Counted from the first letter of the stretch, positions 34,280 to 43,568 are shown. The stretch is 64,000 bases of DNA from Paraburkholderia eburnea (GCF_002917095.1 NZ_PQGA01000014.1:1-64000), one strand, 5' to 3'. Made by a program: numbers and translations. Notes: a model not told the origin generated them from the letters alone.

Positions 34280-35026
34280 ATGATTGTCTTCGTCACCGGC
34301 GCATCAGCAGGATTTGGCGCCGCCATCGCCCGAGCCTTCGTCAAGGGCGGCCACCGCGTCGTCGCCACCGCGCGCCGCAAGGACCGCCTCGACGCCCTCG
34401 CCGCGGAACTGGGTGACGCGCTGCTGCCGTTCGAGCTGGACGTGCGCGACCGCGCCGCCGTCGAAGCCGCACCGGCCGCCCTCCCCGCCGATTTCGCCAA
34501 TATCGACGTCCTCGTCAACAACGCGGGGCTCGCGCTCGGCGTCGAACCGGCCCAGAAGGCCGATCTCGACGAGTGGGAAACCATGATCGACACCAACTGC
34601 ACGGGTCTGGTGCAGGTCACCCACGCTTTCCTGCCCGGCATGGTCGAGCGCAACCGCGGCCACATTTTCAATCTGGGTTCGGTCGCGGGCCGCTGGCCTT
34701 ACGCCGGCGGCAACGTCTACGGCGCGACCAAGGCGTTCGTGCGTCAGTTCAGCCTGAACCTGCGCGCCGACCTTGCGGGTACGGCGCTGCGCGTGACGGA
34801 CATCGAACCGGGCCTGTGCGGCGGCACCGAATTCTCGAACGTGCGCTACCGGGGCGACGACTCCAAGGCGGCCAATGTCTACAAGGACGTCGAACCGCTC
34901 ACGGCCGAGGACATCGCCGATTCGATCTACTGGATCGCCACGCGTCCCGCGCACGTCAACATCAATACGATCGAACTGATGCCCGTCGCGCAGAGCTTTG
35001 CAGGCCTCAACATCCACCGCGGCTGA
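34280..35026 (+). CDS. ydfG: SDR oxidoreductase, YdfG-like
   Basis: 248 residues. MIVFVTGASAGFG (nucleotide motif 6-13), Ser134 in NLGSVAGRWPYAGGNVYGATKAF with Tyr147 and Lys151, then RVTDIEPGLCGGTEFSNVR, characteristic of YdfG, the NADP-dependent 3-hydroxy acid (L-allo-threonine, serine) dehydrogenase that also reduces malonic semialdehyde. GGGAG lies before the ATG. Monocistronic; next to glyA, which also handles serine. Confidence 0.92.
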   Translation: MIVFVTGASAGFGAAIARAFVKGGHRVVATARRKDRLDALAAELGDALLPFELDVRDRAAVEAAPAALPADFANIDVLVNNAGLALGVEPAQKADLDEWETMIDTNCTGLVQVTHAFLPGMVERNRGHIFNLGSVAGRWPYAGGNVYGATKAFVRQFSLNLRADLAGTALRVTDIEPGLCGGTEFSNVRYRGDDSKAANVYKDVEPLTAEDIADSIYWIATRPAHVNINTIELMPVAQSFAGLNIHRG

Positions 35027-35100
35027 AAGCTTTCAGAACACTTTCTTAGCTCAGTCGTCCGAACGGCGTAACGCAGGCTCGTTCCGGTAGAATGCGCGGC

Positions 35101-35583
35101 ATGGAAAGATCCACCAGCAAGCCGGATGCGGCTCCATCGCAGGCCGCGGAAGGTTTTACATGGCCGGTCCGCGTCTACTACGAAGACACCGACGCCGGCG
35201 GCATCGTGTTCTACGCGAACTACCTGAAGTTCTTCGAGCGCGCGCGCACCGAATGGCTGCGCGCGTGCGGCGTCGATCAGCGCAGGCTCGCCGAGGAATC
35301 CGGCACGCTCTTCGTCGTGCGCAGCACGGCGCTCGACTACCGGGCGCCCGCGCGTCTGGACGATGTCGTAACAGTCGTGAGCCGCCTCGACAAACTCGGC
35401 CGCGCTTCTGTGGACTTCATGCAGGAGGCGTGGCGCGGCGAAACGCTGCTGGCGACGGGCAAAATCCGTGTCGCCTGCGTCGACGGCGCCGCGATGCGCC
35501 CGGCCGCTATTCCAGGCCCCGTTTTCGATGCTTTGGAACGTGGCATGAAGAAAGTCTTACCCGCTGTGTCAACGACAACTTAA
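35101..35583 (+). CDS. ybgC: Tol-Pal associated acyl-CoA thioesterase YbgC
   Basis: 160 residues, 4HBT hotdog fold. Catalytic Asp31 in VYYEDTDAGGIVFYANYLKFFERAR. First gene of the Tol-Pal operon, about 150 bp before tolQ. An ATG 9 bp upstream is possible; neither start has a strong ribosome site. Confidence 0.94.
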   Translation: MERSTSKPDAAPSQAAEGFTWPVRVYYEDTDAGGIVFYANYLKFFERARTEWLRACGVDQRRLAEESGTLFVVRSTALDYRAPARLDDVVTVVSRLDKLGRASVDFMQEAWRGETLLATGKIRVACVDGAAMRPAAIPGPVFDALERGMKKVLPAVSTTT

Positions 35584-35730
35584 CTATTGCCGTTGATACG
35601 ACGCCAGTGAACTCGCGTCGGTCATTGCAGGACCAAGCTGGGTTCGGCTGCAGCCTTGCTGTTTGCCTTCGGGAAGCTTCGCATTGTCTTGCAGCCGCTC
35701 GCCCCTCCCGGGACGTTACACCGAACCTCT

Positions 35731-36408
35731 ATGAACACTACACAAGATCTGTCGATCATTTCTCTCGTTCTTAATGCGAGCATACTGGCACAGGCGGTGA
35801 TGGGACTGCTCCTGTTGCTTTCCCTGATTTCCTGGACTTTCATCTTCCGCAAGTGGTTTGCCATCCGCCGCGCGCGCAGGCAAACCGAGCGCTTCGAGCG
35901 CGACTTCTGGTCGGGCGGCGACCTGCAGGCGCTGTATCAAAGCGCGGCCAACAACCGTCACACGATCGGCGCGCTCGAGCGTATCTTCGAGTCGGGCATG
36001 CGCGAATTCCTCAAGGCCAAAGAGAAACGCCTGAACGACCCGAGCCTCGTGCTCGACGGCGCACGCCGCGCGATGCGCGCAGCGTTCCAGCGCGAGATGG
36101 ATGCGCTCGAAGCGAATCTCTCATTCCTCGCCTCGGTCGGCTCGGTCAGCCCGTACATTGGTCTGTTCGGCACGGTCTGGGGGATCATGAACGCGTTCCG
36201 CGGTCTCGCCAACGTGCAGCAGGCCACGCTCGCGAACGTCGCGCCCGGCATCGCCGAAGCGCTGACGGCTACCGCGATCGGTCTGTTCGCCGCGATCCCG
36301 GCCGTCGTCGCCTACAACAGCTACGCGCACGACATCGACCGTCTGGCGATCCGCTTCGAAACCTTCATCGAAGAGTTTTCGAACATCCTGCAGCGTCAGG
36401 CCCACTAA
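35731..36408 (+). CDS. tolQ: TolQ, inner membrane proton-channel subunit
   Basis: 225 residues with three membrane segments (about residues 15-35, 130-155, 165-190) and a large cytoplasmic loop after TM1. VGSVSPYIGLFGTVWGIMNAF and TATAIGLFAAIPAVVAYN are hallmark TolQ/ExbB strings. With TolR it uses the proton gradient to energise TolA for outer membrane constriction at division. Confidence 0.98.
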   Translation: MNTTQDLSIISLVLNASILAQAVMGLLLLLSLISWTFIFRKWFAIRRARRQTERFERDFWSGGDLQALYQSAANNRHTIGALERIFESGMREFLKAKEKRLNDPSLVLDGARRAMRAAFQREMDALEANLSFLASVGSVSPYIGLFGTVWGIMNAFRGLANVQQATLANVAPGIAEALTATAIGLFAAIPAVVAYNSYAHDIDRLAIRFETFIEEFSNILQRQAH

Positions 36409-36426
36409 TCTTCAAAGGAGTCGAAG

Positions 36427-36873
36427 ATGGCAGGCTCAATGCGTTCGAGCATGCGAGGCAGCCGCTCGCGCCGTGCAATGGCCGACATCAATGTCGTGCC
36501 GTACATCGACGTGATGCTGGTGCTGCTCGTGATCTTTATGGTGACCGCGCCGCTCGTGGCGCCGTCCATCGTCAATCTGCCGACCGTCGGCGGCGCGTCG
36601 CAGCAGCAACAGGTACCGCCCGTGGTGGTGAACATTCGCCCCGACGGCAATCTGAGCGTACGCTACAAGGATGACTCGGGCGCCACGCAGCAGGAAACCA
36701 TGTCGCGCGCCGATCTCAATAGTTTTGTCGCCGATCGTGAGCAGAGCCATCCCGACCAGCCGGTCGTGATCGCCGCCGACAAGGCCGTCAAGTACGAGAC
36801 GGTGATGAACGTGATGTCCGATCTGAAGGCGCGCGGCGTCAAACGTGTCGGACTGCTCGTCAAATCGCAATGA
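36427..36873 (+). CDS. tolR: TolR
   Basis: 148 residues. One N-terminal membrane segment, preceded by MADINVVPYIDVMLVLLVIFM with the key proton-relay Asp in YIDVML; a periplasmic domain follows. AAAGGAG lies 9 nt before the ATG. The stop overlaps the tolA start (ATGA). Confidence 0.98.
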   Translation: MAGSMRSSMRGSRSRRAMADINVVPYIDVMLVLLVIFMVTAPLVAPSIVNLPTVGGASQQQQVPPVVVNIRPDGNLSVRYKDDSGATQQETMSRADLNSFVADREQSHPDQPVVIAADKAVKYETVMNVMSDLKARGVKRVGLLVKSQ

Positions 36874-37877
36874 TCCGGAAGAACGAATCGTATCCGTTGC
36901 AGCCACCGCGCGAGCGCGGCACGGGACGTGCTATAGCGCTCGCCGTGGTCATGCACGTGCTGCTCGGCTTCTTCCTCTATCACGGTATCCACTGGCAAAA
37001 CAGCACGCCGGCGGGCGAGGAGGCGGAACTGTGGACCGAGGTCCCGGACCTGTCCACGCCCGCGCCCAGGCCCTTGCCGCCGCCCGTACCGGTACAGCCT
37101 GCCCCGCCGCCGCCGCAAACGGAAGACGCCGACATCGCGTTGCAGCAGCAAAAGCGTAAGCAGCAGGAAGCGGCACGCGAGGCGCAACTGGCCGAACAGC
37201 AGCGTGTGAAGCAGCAGCAGGAAGCCGAAGCGAAGCGTCAGCAGCAACTCGCTGCCCAACAGGCCGCGCAACTGGCTGCGCAGCAAAAGCAGGCGAAGCT
37301 CAAGCAACAGCAGCAAGAGCAACAACAGGCCGCCGAAAAGCTCAAGCAGCAACAGCAGCAGCAAGACGCGCTCAAGAAGCAGCAGGAAGAACAACAGCAG
37401 CAGAAGCAGGCGAAGCTCGACGCCCAGAAGAAGGCCGACGCCGACAAGGCCGCCAAGGCCAAGGCGCAGGCCGACGCCCAGGCGAAGAAGATGGACGCCG
37501 AACGGCGCGCGCGCATCGCGCAGATGCAAGGTGCGATGGGCGGCGGCGAAGGCTCCAGCGGCAACGGTCTGGCGAAGAGCGGCACCGGCAGCGGTTCCGG
37601 CGGCAACGCGGCTTCGGCGGGTTATGCGGAGAAGGTGCAGCGGCGCGTGCGTCCGAACATCGTCTGGGCCGGCGACACAGCGGGCCTGGAAACGGTGGTC
37701 TCGGTGCACTGCGCGCCGAGCGGCACGCTGCTTTCGGCAACGATCACGCGTAGCAGCGGGAATTCGTCTTGGGACGACGCCGCGTTGCGTGCGGTCCAGC
37801 GCTCGGACCCGATGCCGCAGGACACCGACGGCAAGACGCCGTCGAGCTTCAAGATTACCTTGCGCCCGGCAGGTTGA
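36870..37877 (+). CDS. tolA: TolA
   Basis: 335 residues. N-terminal membrane anchor (about 20-38), a Pro-rich stretch (60-85), a long Gln/Lys/Ala-rich helical domain II (about 90-225) and a C-terminal domain beginning YAEKVQRRVRPNIVW with VSVHCAPSGTLLSATI. The low-complexity helix is of coiled-coil type and spans the periplasm. Coupled to tolR by a 4-bp overlap. Confidence 0.97.
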   Translation: MIRKNESYPLQPPRERGTGRAIALAVVMHVLLGFFLYHGIHWQNSTPAGEEAELWTEVPDLSTPAPRPLPPPVPVQPAPPPPQTEDADIALQQQKRKQQEAAREAQLAEQQRVKQQQEAEAKRQQQLAAQQAAQLAAQQKQAKLKQQQQEQQQAAEKLKQQQQQQDALKKQQEEQQQQKQAKLDAQKKADADKAAKAKAQADAQAKKMDAERRARIAQMQGAMGGGEGSSGNGLAKSGTGSGSGGNAASAGYAEKVQRRVRPNIVWAGDTAGLETVVSVHCAPSGTLLSATITRSSGNSSWDDAALRAVQRSDPMPQDTDGKTPSSFKITLRPAG

Positions 37878-38001
37878 CGGCGCAAGTCAGAGCACAGGAA
37901 AGCTGGCGCGCGACAGCAGGCAAGGAACGAATCGATGCGTTTCGGGTCTGTCTGCTGTCCCGCGATGTGACAAATATCGCTTTTTCAGGAAACAGCACAG
38001 C

Positions 38002-39294
38002 ATGAGTTTGATGACGAAGCTTGGCCTGCGTACCCTCGTCGCGTCCTGCCTGATCGCAGTCGGCGGCGCCGCGAACGCACAACTCAACGTCCTCGTCACC
38101 GGCGTGGGCTCCACCCAGTTCCCGATCGCCACGGCGACCTTCGCCGGCGAGGCCAACTCACCGCAGCAGGTGGCCGCCATCGTGCGCGCCGACCTCGCAC
38201 GCAGCGGCAAGTTCACGAACGTCGACGCGGGCAGCACGCCGGTCTCGGAAAACGATTCGGTCGACCTCGGCGGCTGGAAGGCCAAGGGCGCCAACGCGTT
38301 CGTGGCGGGCAGCGTAAACAAGCTGCCGAACGGCCAGTACGAAGTGCGCTTCAAGCTCTACGACACCGTGAAGGGCGAAAGCCTCGGCGGCCTCGTGCTG
38401 CAAAGCCCGCCCGCCGGCCTGCGCATGAGCGCGCACAAGGTCGCGGACTACATCTACGCGAAGCTGATGGGCGACCGCGGCGTATTCGCCACGCGTCTGT
38501 CGTACGTCATCAAGACGGGCGGCCGCTATCAGTTGCAGATTTCGGACTCCGACGGCCAGGACGCGCACATCGCGCTGTCGAGCCCCGAGCCGATCATCTC
38601 GCCGGCCTGGTCGCCCGACGGCACCAAGGTCGCCTACGTTTCTTTCGAAAAGAAGAAGCCCATCGTCTACGTGCATGACCTGCCCACGGGGCGGCGCGTC
38701 ATCATCTCGGATCAGAAGGGCAACAACTCGGCGCCGGCCTGGTCGCCGGACGGGCGCACGCTGGCCGTCGCCCTCTCGCGCACGGGCAATACGCAGATCT
38801 TCGCCGTCAATGCCGACGGCTCGGGTCTGCGCCGCCTGACGCAAGGCACGACGATCGACACGGAACCCACCTACTCTCCTGACGGACGCTCGATTTACTT
38901 CACGAGCGATCGCGGTGGCCAGCCGCAGATTTACAGGATGTCAGCACAGGGCGAAAACGCCGGTTCGGCGCAACGCGTGACGTTTACCGGCGGCTATAAC
39001 ACGAGTCCGCGGGTCAGCCCGGACGGCAAACAACTGGCGTACATTTCGCGCACGGGTGGCGGATTTAAGCTGTACATTCAGGATCTGCAGTCCGGCGTAG
39101 CGACCGCCCTGACCGACACGACACATGACGAATCGCCCAGCTTCGCGGCGAACGGTCAGTACATTCTTTACGCCACACAGGTGAACGGCCGTGGCGTGCT
39201 GGCTGCTGTTTCGACCGACGGTCGTACGCGGCAAATCCTGTCCGTTCAGGGCGGCAGCGTACGCGAGCCGTCCTGGGGTCCTTTTATGCAATAA
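38002..39294 (+). CDS. tolB: TolB
   Basis: 430 residues. Signal peptide of about 26 residues ending NAQ, an N-terminal alpha/beta domain, then a six-bladed propeller with WSPDGTKVAYVSF-like repeats (WSPDG, YSPDG, VSPDGKQLAYIS). Periplasmic partner of Pal and TolA. It begins 124 bp after tolA. Confidence 0.98.
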   Translation: MSLMTKLGLRTLVASCLIAVGGAANAQLNVLVTGVGSTQFPIATATFAGEANSPQQVAAIVRADLARSGKFTNVDAGSTPVSENDSVDLGGWKAKGANAFVAGSVNKLPNGQYEVRFKLYDTVKGESLGGLVLQSPPAGLRMSAHKVADYIYAKLMGDRGVFATRLSYVIKTGGRYQLQISDSDGQDAHIALSSPEPIISPAWSPDGTKVAYVSFEKKKPIVYVHDLPTGRRVIISDQKGNNSAPAWSPDGRTLAVALSRTGNTQIFAVNADGSGLRRLTQGTTIDTEPTYSPDGRSIYFTSDRGGQPQIYRMSAQGENAGSAQRVTFTGGYNTSPRVSPDGKQLAYISRTGGGFKLYIQDLQSGVATALTDTTHDESPSFAANGQYILYATQVNGRGVLAAVSTDGRTRQILSVQGGSVREPSWGPFMQ

Positions 39295-39312
39295 CACTTC
39301 AGGAGAGCAACA

Positions 39313-39822
39313 ATGATGTCAAACAAAGTCCGCCTGGGCCTGGCCGTCTTGATGATCGGTGCGCTGGCAGCGTGCAAGTCGGCTCCGAAAGCCGATGAAA
39401 ACGCGAACGCCGGCTCGATGAGCACGCAGCCGAACCCGAACGCAGTCGCACAGGTCAACGTCGATCCGCTGAACGATCCGAACAGCCCGCTCGCCAAGCG
39501 CAGCGTGTACTTCGACTTCGACAGCTACGCAGTCAAGGATGACTACCAGAGCGTGATCCAGGCACATGCACAGTACCTGAAGACGCATCCGGAACGTCAC
39601 GTCCTGATCCAGGGCAACACCGACGAGCGCGGCACGAGCGAGTACAACCTGGCACTGGGCCAGAAGCGTGCTGAAGCCGTCCGTAAGGCCCTGTCGCTGA
39701 TGGGCGTGCCGGATTCGCAGATGGAAGCCGTCAGCCTCGGCAAGGAAAAGCCGCTGGCGACCGGCCACGACGAAGCATCGTGGGCACAGAACCGCCGTGC
39801 TGACCTCGTGTACCAACAGTAA
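39313..39822 (+). CDS. pal: Peptidoglycan-associated lipoprotein Pal
   Basis: 169 residues. Lipobox LAAC with Cys21, then an OmpA-like domain: VYFDFDSYAV, IQGNTDERGTSEYNLALGQKRA, and a C-terminal NRRADLVY. It anchors the outer membrane to peptidoglycan. AGGAG precedes the ATG; 18 bp after tolB. Confidence 0.99.
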   Translation: MMSNKVRLGLAVLMIGALAACKSAPKADENANAGSMSTQPNPNAVAQVNVDPLNDPNSPLAKRSVYFDFDSYAVKDDYQSVIQAHAQYLKTHPERHVLIQGNTDERGTSEYNLALGQKRAEAVRKALSLMGVPDSQMEAVSLGKEKPLATGHDEASWAQNRRADLVYQQ

Positions 39823-39834
39823 TTTGAGCATTGG

Positions 39835-40596
39835 ATGAAGGGGCGTATGTCGCACCGTTTCTCCCCGCTGCGCTTTGCCGCAGCCGCCTGCGTGGCCGGC
39901 GTCGCCTTTTCGGCGATGCCGGCCCACGCGGGTCTCTTCGATGACGATCAGGCGCGCCAGGCGATTCTCGACCTGCGTGCGAAGACGGACAATCTGAACA
40001 GCCAGTTGTCGGCCGCGCAGCGCACGATCCTCGATCAGTCCAACCGTATCGACCAGCTCAACCAGCAGGTCGCGACGTTGCGCGGACAGAACGAGGACCT
40101 CGGCAATGAGCTGACGACACTTGCGAAGCAGCAGAAGGACTACTACACGGACCTCGATACGCGTCTCAAGAAGTTCGAGCCGCAGCAGGAAACCGTGGAC
40201 GGCGTGCAGGGCACGGTTCAGCCGGGTGAGATGGATGCGTTCAACTCTGCCTCCACGCAGTTTCGTAACGGCGACTTCAAGCAGGCCGCCGCGTCGTTCC
40301 GCAGCTTCATCTCGAAGTATCCGCAGAGCCCGTATCAGCCGACCGCGCAGTACTGGCTCGGCAACGCACTCTACGCACTGAAGGACTACAAGGGGTCGAC
40401 CGCGACCTGGCAGAACGTAGTCAGCAAGTATCCGCAGCATCCGCGCGCGCCTGAGGCGCTGATGGCGATTGCGAACAATCAGATCGAGCAGGGGCAAAAG
40501 GCTGCGGCCAAACGCACGCTCGAGCAGATCGTTGCGCAGTACGGCAGTTCGGATGTGGCGCAGGCGGCGCAAAGCAAGCTCTCGCAGCTGAAGTAA
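39835..40596 (+). CDS. cpoB: Cell division coordinator CpoB (YbgF)
   Basis: 253 residues. Signal peptide cleaved near AHA/GLFDD, a coiled-coil region (about 45-115) that drives trimerisation, then TPR repeats (FRNGDFKQAAASF, ALKDYKGSTATW). It links PBP1B and Tol function at division. Starts at 39835 or 39847. Last gene of the Tol-Pal operon. Confidence 0.97.
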   Translation: MKGRMSHRFSPLRFAAAACVAGVAFSAMPAHAGLFDDDQARQAILDLRAKTDNLNSQLSAAQRTILDQSNRIDQLNQQVATLRGQNEDLGNELTTLAKQQKDYYTDLDTRLKKFEPQQETVDGVQGTVQPGEMDAFNSASTQFRNGDFKQAAASFRSFISKYPQSPYQPTAQYWLGNALYALKDYKGSTATWQNVVSKYPQHPRAPEALMAIANNQIEQGQKAAAKRTLEQIVAQYGSSDVAQAAQSKLSQLK

Positions 40597-40655
40597 CGCG
40601 CTGCCGGCGATAGGCTTGTTACCGCTTGCCTGTCGCCTGCAATGAAGTTCGAAGG

Positions 40656-40698
40656 GCCCGGAAAGCGTCGGCTGGTTTGACGTGTTTCCGGGCTTTTT
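40656..40698 (+). terminator. Tol-Pal operon terminator
   Basis: GCCCGGAAA and TTTCCGGGC pair across a 20-nt loop, followed by TTTTT; 60 bp after cpoB. Confidence 0.75.
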
Positions 40699-40720
40699 CT
40701 ATTTTTGGCGCGCGGGTTAG

Positions 40721-40749
40721 TTGACAGCCTCCGGGTATCTCGCTATACT
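40721..40749 (+). promoter_or_regulatory. Promoter of tRNA-Lys
   Basis: TTGACA, 17-nt spacer, TATACT: a near-consensus sigma-70 promoter ending 14 bp before the tRNA. Confidence 0.92.
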
Positions 40750-40763
40750 CCCGCTTCTCTTTT

Positions 40764-40839
40764 GGGTCGTTAGCTCAGCTGGTAGAGCAGCGGACTTTTA
40801 ATCCGTTGGTCACAGGTTCGAATCCCGTACGGCCTACCA
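40764..40839 (+). tRNA. tRNA-Lys(UUU)
   Basis: 76 nt cloverleaf. The acceptor stem GGGTCGT pairs with ACGGCCT (two G-U pairs), T-loop GGTTCGAATCC is present, anticodon TTT lies at 40797-40799 in the loop CTTTTAA, and CCA is encoded. It has its own promoter and terminator. Confidence 0.98.
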
Positions 40840-40850
40840 AAGCTTCAGGT

Positions 40851-40881
40851 AAAAAGCCCGGTCATTGCGACCGGGCTTTTT
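40851..40881 (+). terminator. tRNA-Lys terminator
   Basis: AAAAAGCCCGGTC-N5-GACCGGGCTTTTT, 13-bp perfect arms with a T-run. Confidence 0.95.
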
Positions 40882-41019
40882 GCTTTCTGCAGCCGTTTTT
40901 CTCCGCTGCCAGGCGTGGGGCGATGGAACGAGCAAAGCCGGCACGGCCTCGGCAGCGCCAACGTGTATACTCGCGCCCTCCCCGCTGTTCTCCTCACCCG
41001 CTGCACAGGCCACGTCATC

Positions 41020-41469
41020 ATGAAGTTCCCGACTCTCGCCTGCGCTCTCGTCGCGCTGCTCTGGGTCAGTCTGCGCGTTCAGGCGCAGGTTCAGGCTCCT
41101 CCCGAAGATTACGAGTATCTGCGCCGCATCCGCGTGCCCGACGCCGTCGTGAACTGCGTCGCCGCGCTCGACGAATGGGTGCACAAGGCGCAACGCTACG
41201 ATTCGCTGCTCGTGCCCGACCGTCGCGCACTCACCGCGAACGTCGAAAGCCCTGTGCCCGCCAGCGCGATCGCGCCGGTATCGGCGTCATCAGATGCGGC
41301 GCCACGGGTGTCGTCCATCGACACGCTCATCCATCTGCGCGCCTTCGCGAAAGTGCGCGGCAAGTACGCCTGGGTGCCAGTGAAAGCAACGTGCGGCATC
41401 TGGCGCACGCATGTGGTCGACGTGGCGCTTTCGCCGCGCACGATGCACGAAAGCTCGCCGATTCACTGA
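41020..41469 (+). CDS. Hypothetical exported protein
   Basis: 149 residues. A clear signal peptide (MKFPTLACALVALLWVSLRVQA, cleaved before QVQAP) is followed by a small soluble domain with PEDYEYLRRIRVPDAVVNCVAAL, a DSLLVPDRR segment and a late VPVKATCGIWRTHVVDVAL. Two Cys are placed so that they could form a periplasmic disulfide. I do not recognise the family with confidence. It stands alone between tRNA-Lys and a bidirectional terminator. Confidence 0.75.
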   Translation: MKFPTLACALVALLWVSLRVQAQVQAPPEDYEYLRRIRVPDAVVNCVAALDEWVHKAQRYDSLLVPDRRALTANVESPVPASAIAPVSASSDAAPRVSSIDTLIHLRAFAKVRGKYAWVPVKATCGIWRTHVVDVALSPRTMHESSPIH

Positions 41470-41559
41470 TCCAGCAGGACCGCAAAAGCGCGCTGGCGCG
41501 CTATCAACGTGCGCGCACATTGCCTGGTTGTACTGCGCGTTTTCACGCCCCGAAAAAGC

Positions 41560-41593
41560 AAAAAGCCCGTGCGCTTTCACGCACGGGCTTTTT
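41560..41593. terminator. Bidirectional terminator between the exported-protein gene and yceI
   Basis: AAAAAGCCCGTGC-N8-GCACGGGCTTTTT, 13-bp perfect arms. Confidence 0.94.
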
Positions 41594-41635
41594 GCCGCAA
41601 CGAAATGCGGCGCTGATTGCGCGCTGATTGTGCGC

Positions 41636-42217
41636 TTAGTCCGCCTTGACGCCTTCGACCTGGATCTGCAGCGTCGTCAGCATCTTGAAGCCATAAGCCT
41701 GGCCATAGTTCACGCCGAAGTCCGAGCGGTCGAACTGGGCGGTCGCATCGGCGCCGCACACTTCGCGCTTGAGCATCGGGTTCTGGAAGCACTTGAACGA
41801 GTCGATCTTCAGGTTCAGCGGCTTCGTCACGCCGTGCAGCGTGAACGTGCCGATCACTTCGACGGGCTTGTCGCCGTCGAACTTGATCGAGGTGCCCTTG
41901 TAGACCGCCGTCGGGTACTTGGCCGCGTCGAGCATTTCCGCCGAGCTGACGTGCTTGTCGAGCGCCTTGTTGCCCGTGTCGATCGACGATGCGTCGATGG
42001 TCACGTCGACCGTGCCGGTCTTCGCGGCGGTGTCGAGCACGACGGTGCCCGAGCTCTTCGTGAACTTGCCGCGCCAAACCGAGACGCCGCCGAAGTGGTC
42101 GGTCTCGAAACTCGGGTACGTGTGCGTCGGGTCGAGGTTGTAGGTCGTGGCGGCGGCGAATGCCGGCGTAGCAAGGGCGGCGGCCAGCGCGGCGGCGGCG
42201 AAAATCGTGGTTTTCAT
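41636..42217 (-). CDS. YceI family periplasmic protein (first copy)
   Basis: 193 residues. Signal peptide of about 22 residues, then the lipocalin-like YceI fold: YNLDPTHTYPSFETDHFGG, GKFTKSSGTVVLD, and VIGTFTLHGVTKPLNL. The family binds polyprenoid molecules such as ubiquinone-like compounds. One of two adjacent yceI genes in a run with cytochrome b561; 69 bp lie between the copies. Confidence 0.93.
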   Translation of the reverse strand: MKTTIFAAAALAAALATPAFAAATTYNLDPTHTYPSFETDHFGGVSVWRGKFTKSSGTVVLDTAAKTGTVDVTIDASSIDTGNKALDKHVSSAEMLDAAKYPTAVYKGTSIKFDGDKPVEVIGTFTLHGVTKPLNLKIDSFKCFQNPMLKREVCGADATAQFDRSDFGVNYGQAYGFKMLTTLQIQVEGVKAD

Positions 42218-42286
42218 GAAAGCGTGGGTCCTGTTACGGAAGAAACGAAAGGATGAACGGAGGGGAAAACGCAGGGCCAACACGCG

Positions 42287-42871
42287 TCAGTGCGCACCGG
42301 CCACGATGTGAAACTTGATCTGCACGTCGTCGGCGACGACGGAGGTGTCCTTCCACTCGCCCGTGCCGATGTTGTAGGCCAGGCGCTTGATGGGCAGCGC
42401 ACCGTCGAACACCTGGTTTGCGCCGTCCTTGTGGTACTGCACGGGCACGACAACATCGGTCGTCTTGCCCTTGATCGTGAGCTTGCCCGCCACGCTGTAG
42501 GCGCCGTTCGCGCCCGGCTTGATCTGCGTGGACACGAAGGTCGCGTGCGGGAATTTACCGGCGTCGAACCATTCGTCGCCGGCGACTTCCTTGTTGTAGT
42601 CGGGCGAGCCGAGATCGAAGCTCGCGACATCGACGTCGAGCTTCGCGCTCGACGCGGCGGCGTTGGCCGGATCGAAATGCACGTCGGCGCTGAAGTGGTT
42701 GAACTTGCCTTCGACCGGCACGTTCATCTGCTTGAAGACGGCGGAGACGCTGCTCTTCGCGGCGTCGGCCGCCTCCGCGTTCAGCGCGAAGGAAGCCGTG
42801 AAGGCCGCGCCGGCGGCAAGCGCCGCGCCGAGCGCGACGACGGAGACTTTGGAGGCGAGACGTTGGATCAT
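42287..42871 (-). CDS. YceI family periplasmic protein (second, divergent copy)
   Basis: 194 residues. Signal peptide of about 35 residues, then FKQMNVPVEGKFNHFSADVHFDP, the AGDEWFDAGKFPHATFVS motif and VAGKLTIKGKTTDVVVPV. Clearly the same fold as its neighbour but only distantly similar, so this is an old pair rather than a recent duplication. It starts 44 bp after the cytochrome b561 gene. Confidence 0.92.
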   Translation of the reverse strand: MIQRLASKVSVVALGAALAAGAAFTASFALNAEAADAAKSSVSAVFKQMNVPVEGKFNHFSADVHFDPANAAASSAKLDVDVASFDLGSPDYNKEVAGDEWFDAGKFPHATFVSTQIKPGANGAYSVAGKLTIKGKTTDVVVPVQYHKDGANQVFDGALPIKRLAYNIGTGEWKDTSVVADDVQIKFHIVAGAH

Positions 42872-42915
42872 GTTCTTTCGGTTCGCGTTGAGCGGTGAAA
42901 AAGTTGGACTCGGGG

Positions 42916-43485
42916 TCAATCGCGCGGCGAGCCGAACGGCAGCATGCGCGCAAGGATATTCTGGCGATCGAGCCATTGATGCTTGACGACGGCGGCCACG
43001 TGCAGCACCACCACGGCGAGCAGCGCATAGTCGAGCGTCACGTGCACGGTGCGCAGCACGCCCTTGAGCGCCGTGTCGGGGCCGATCAGCGTGGGCAGCG
43101 GCCAGATGCCGAGATACACCACCTGAATACCCGCCGCCGAGCTGTAGAGATAGCCGCTCACGGGAATCGCCACCATCAGCAGATACAGCGCGAAGTGCCC
43201 CAGATGCGCGGCGCCCTTCTCCCAGCCATGCATCGTGCGCGGCAGCGCGGGCGCGGCGTGGGTCGCGCGCCACAGAATACGCACCAGCACGAGCGCGAGC
43301 ACCGTCACGCCAATCCACTTGTGCCACGAGAAGTAGCGCAGCTTGGTGGGCGTGAAACCGGGAATGTCGGTCATGACCCAGCCGAGCGCGAAGCCCCACA
43401 CGATCAGCGCGGCGATCAGCCAGTGCAGCAACATGGCGACGCCGCTATAGCGGCCGGCGGGCTTGACGGAAAGATTCATCGGCAT
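42916..43485 (-). CDS. Cytochrome b561
   Basis: 189 residues, four membrane segments. Haem-ligand His are visible in VAMLLHWLIAALI and FSWHKWIGV, and again in AHLGHFALYLLM and VHVTLDYALLAVVVLHVAAV. It exchanges electrons with quinone at the inner membrane. The start at 43485 has GAGG 6 nt upstream; ATGs at 43491 and 43479 are alternatives. First gene of the b561-yceI-yceI run; the divergent LysR gene lies 100 bp away. Confidence 0.94.
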   Translation of the reverse strand: MPMNLSVKPAGRYSGVAMLLHWLIAALIVWGFALGWVMTDIPGFTPTKLRYFSWHKWIGVTVLALVLVRILWRATHAAPALPRTMHGWEKGAAHLGHFALYLLMVAIPVSGYLYSSAAGIQVVYLGIWPLPTLIGPDTALKGVLRTVHVTLDYALLAVVVLHVAAVVKHQWLDRQNILARMLPFGSPRD

Positions 43486-43547
43486 TGACATCCTCGATAG
43501 GGAACGCGCACTTTAACCCGACGTTAGCTATACAAACAATCGTCTAG

Positions 43548-43568
43548 AATGGATCGTTATCATCCATT
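43548..43568. promoter_or_regulatory. Inverted repeat between lysR and cytochrome b561 genes
   Basis: AATGGAT-N7-ATCCATT, perfect 7-bp arms, 18 bp before the lysR-type ATG. Its T-rich symmetric form fits a LysR-type (T-N11-A) site; an autoregulatory operator is inferred. Confidence 0.65.
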
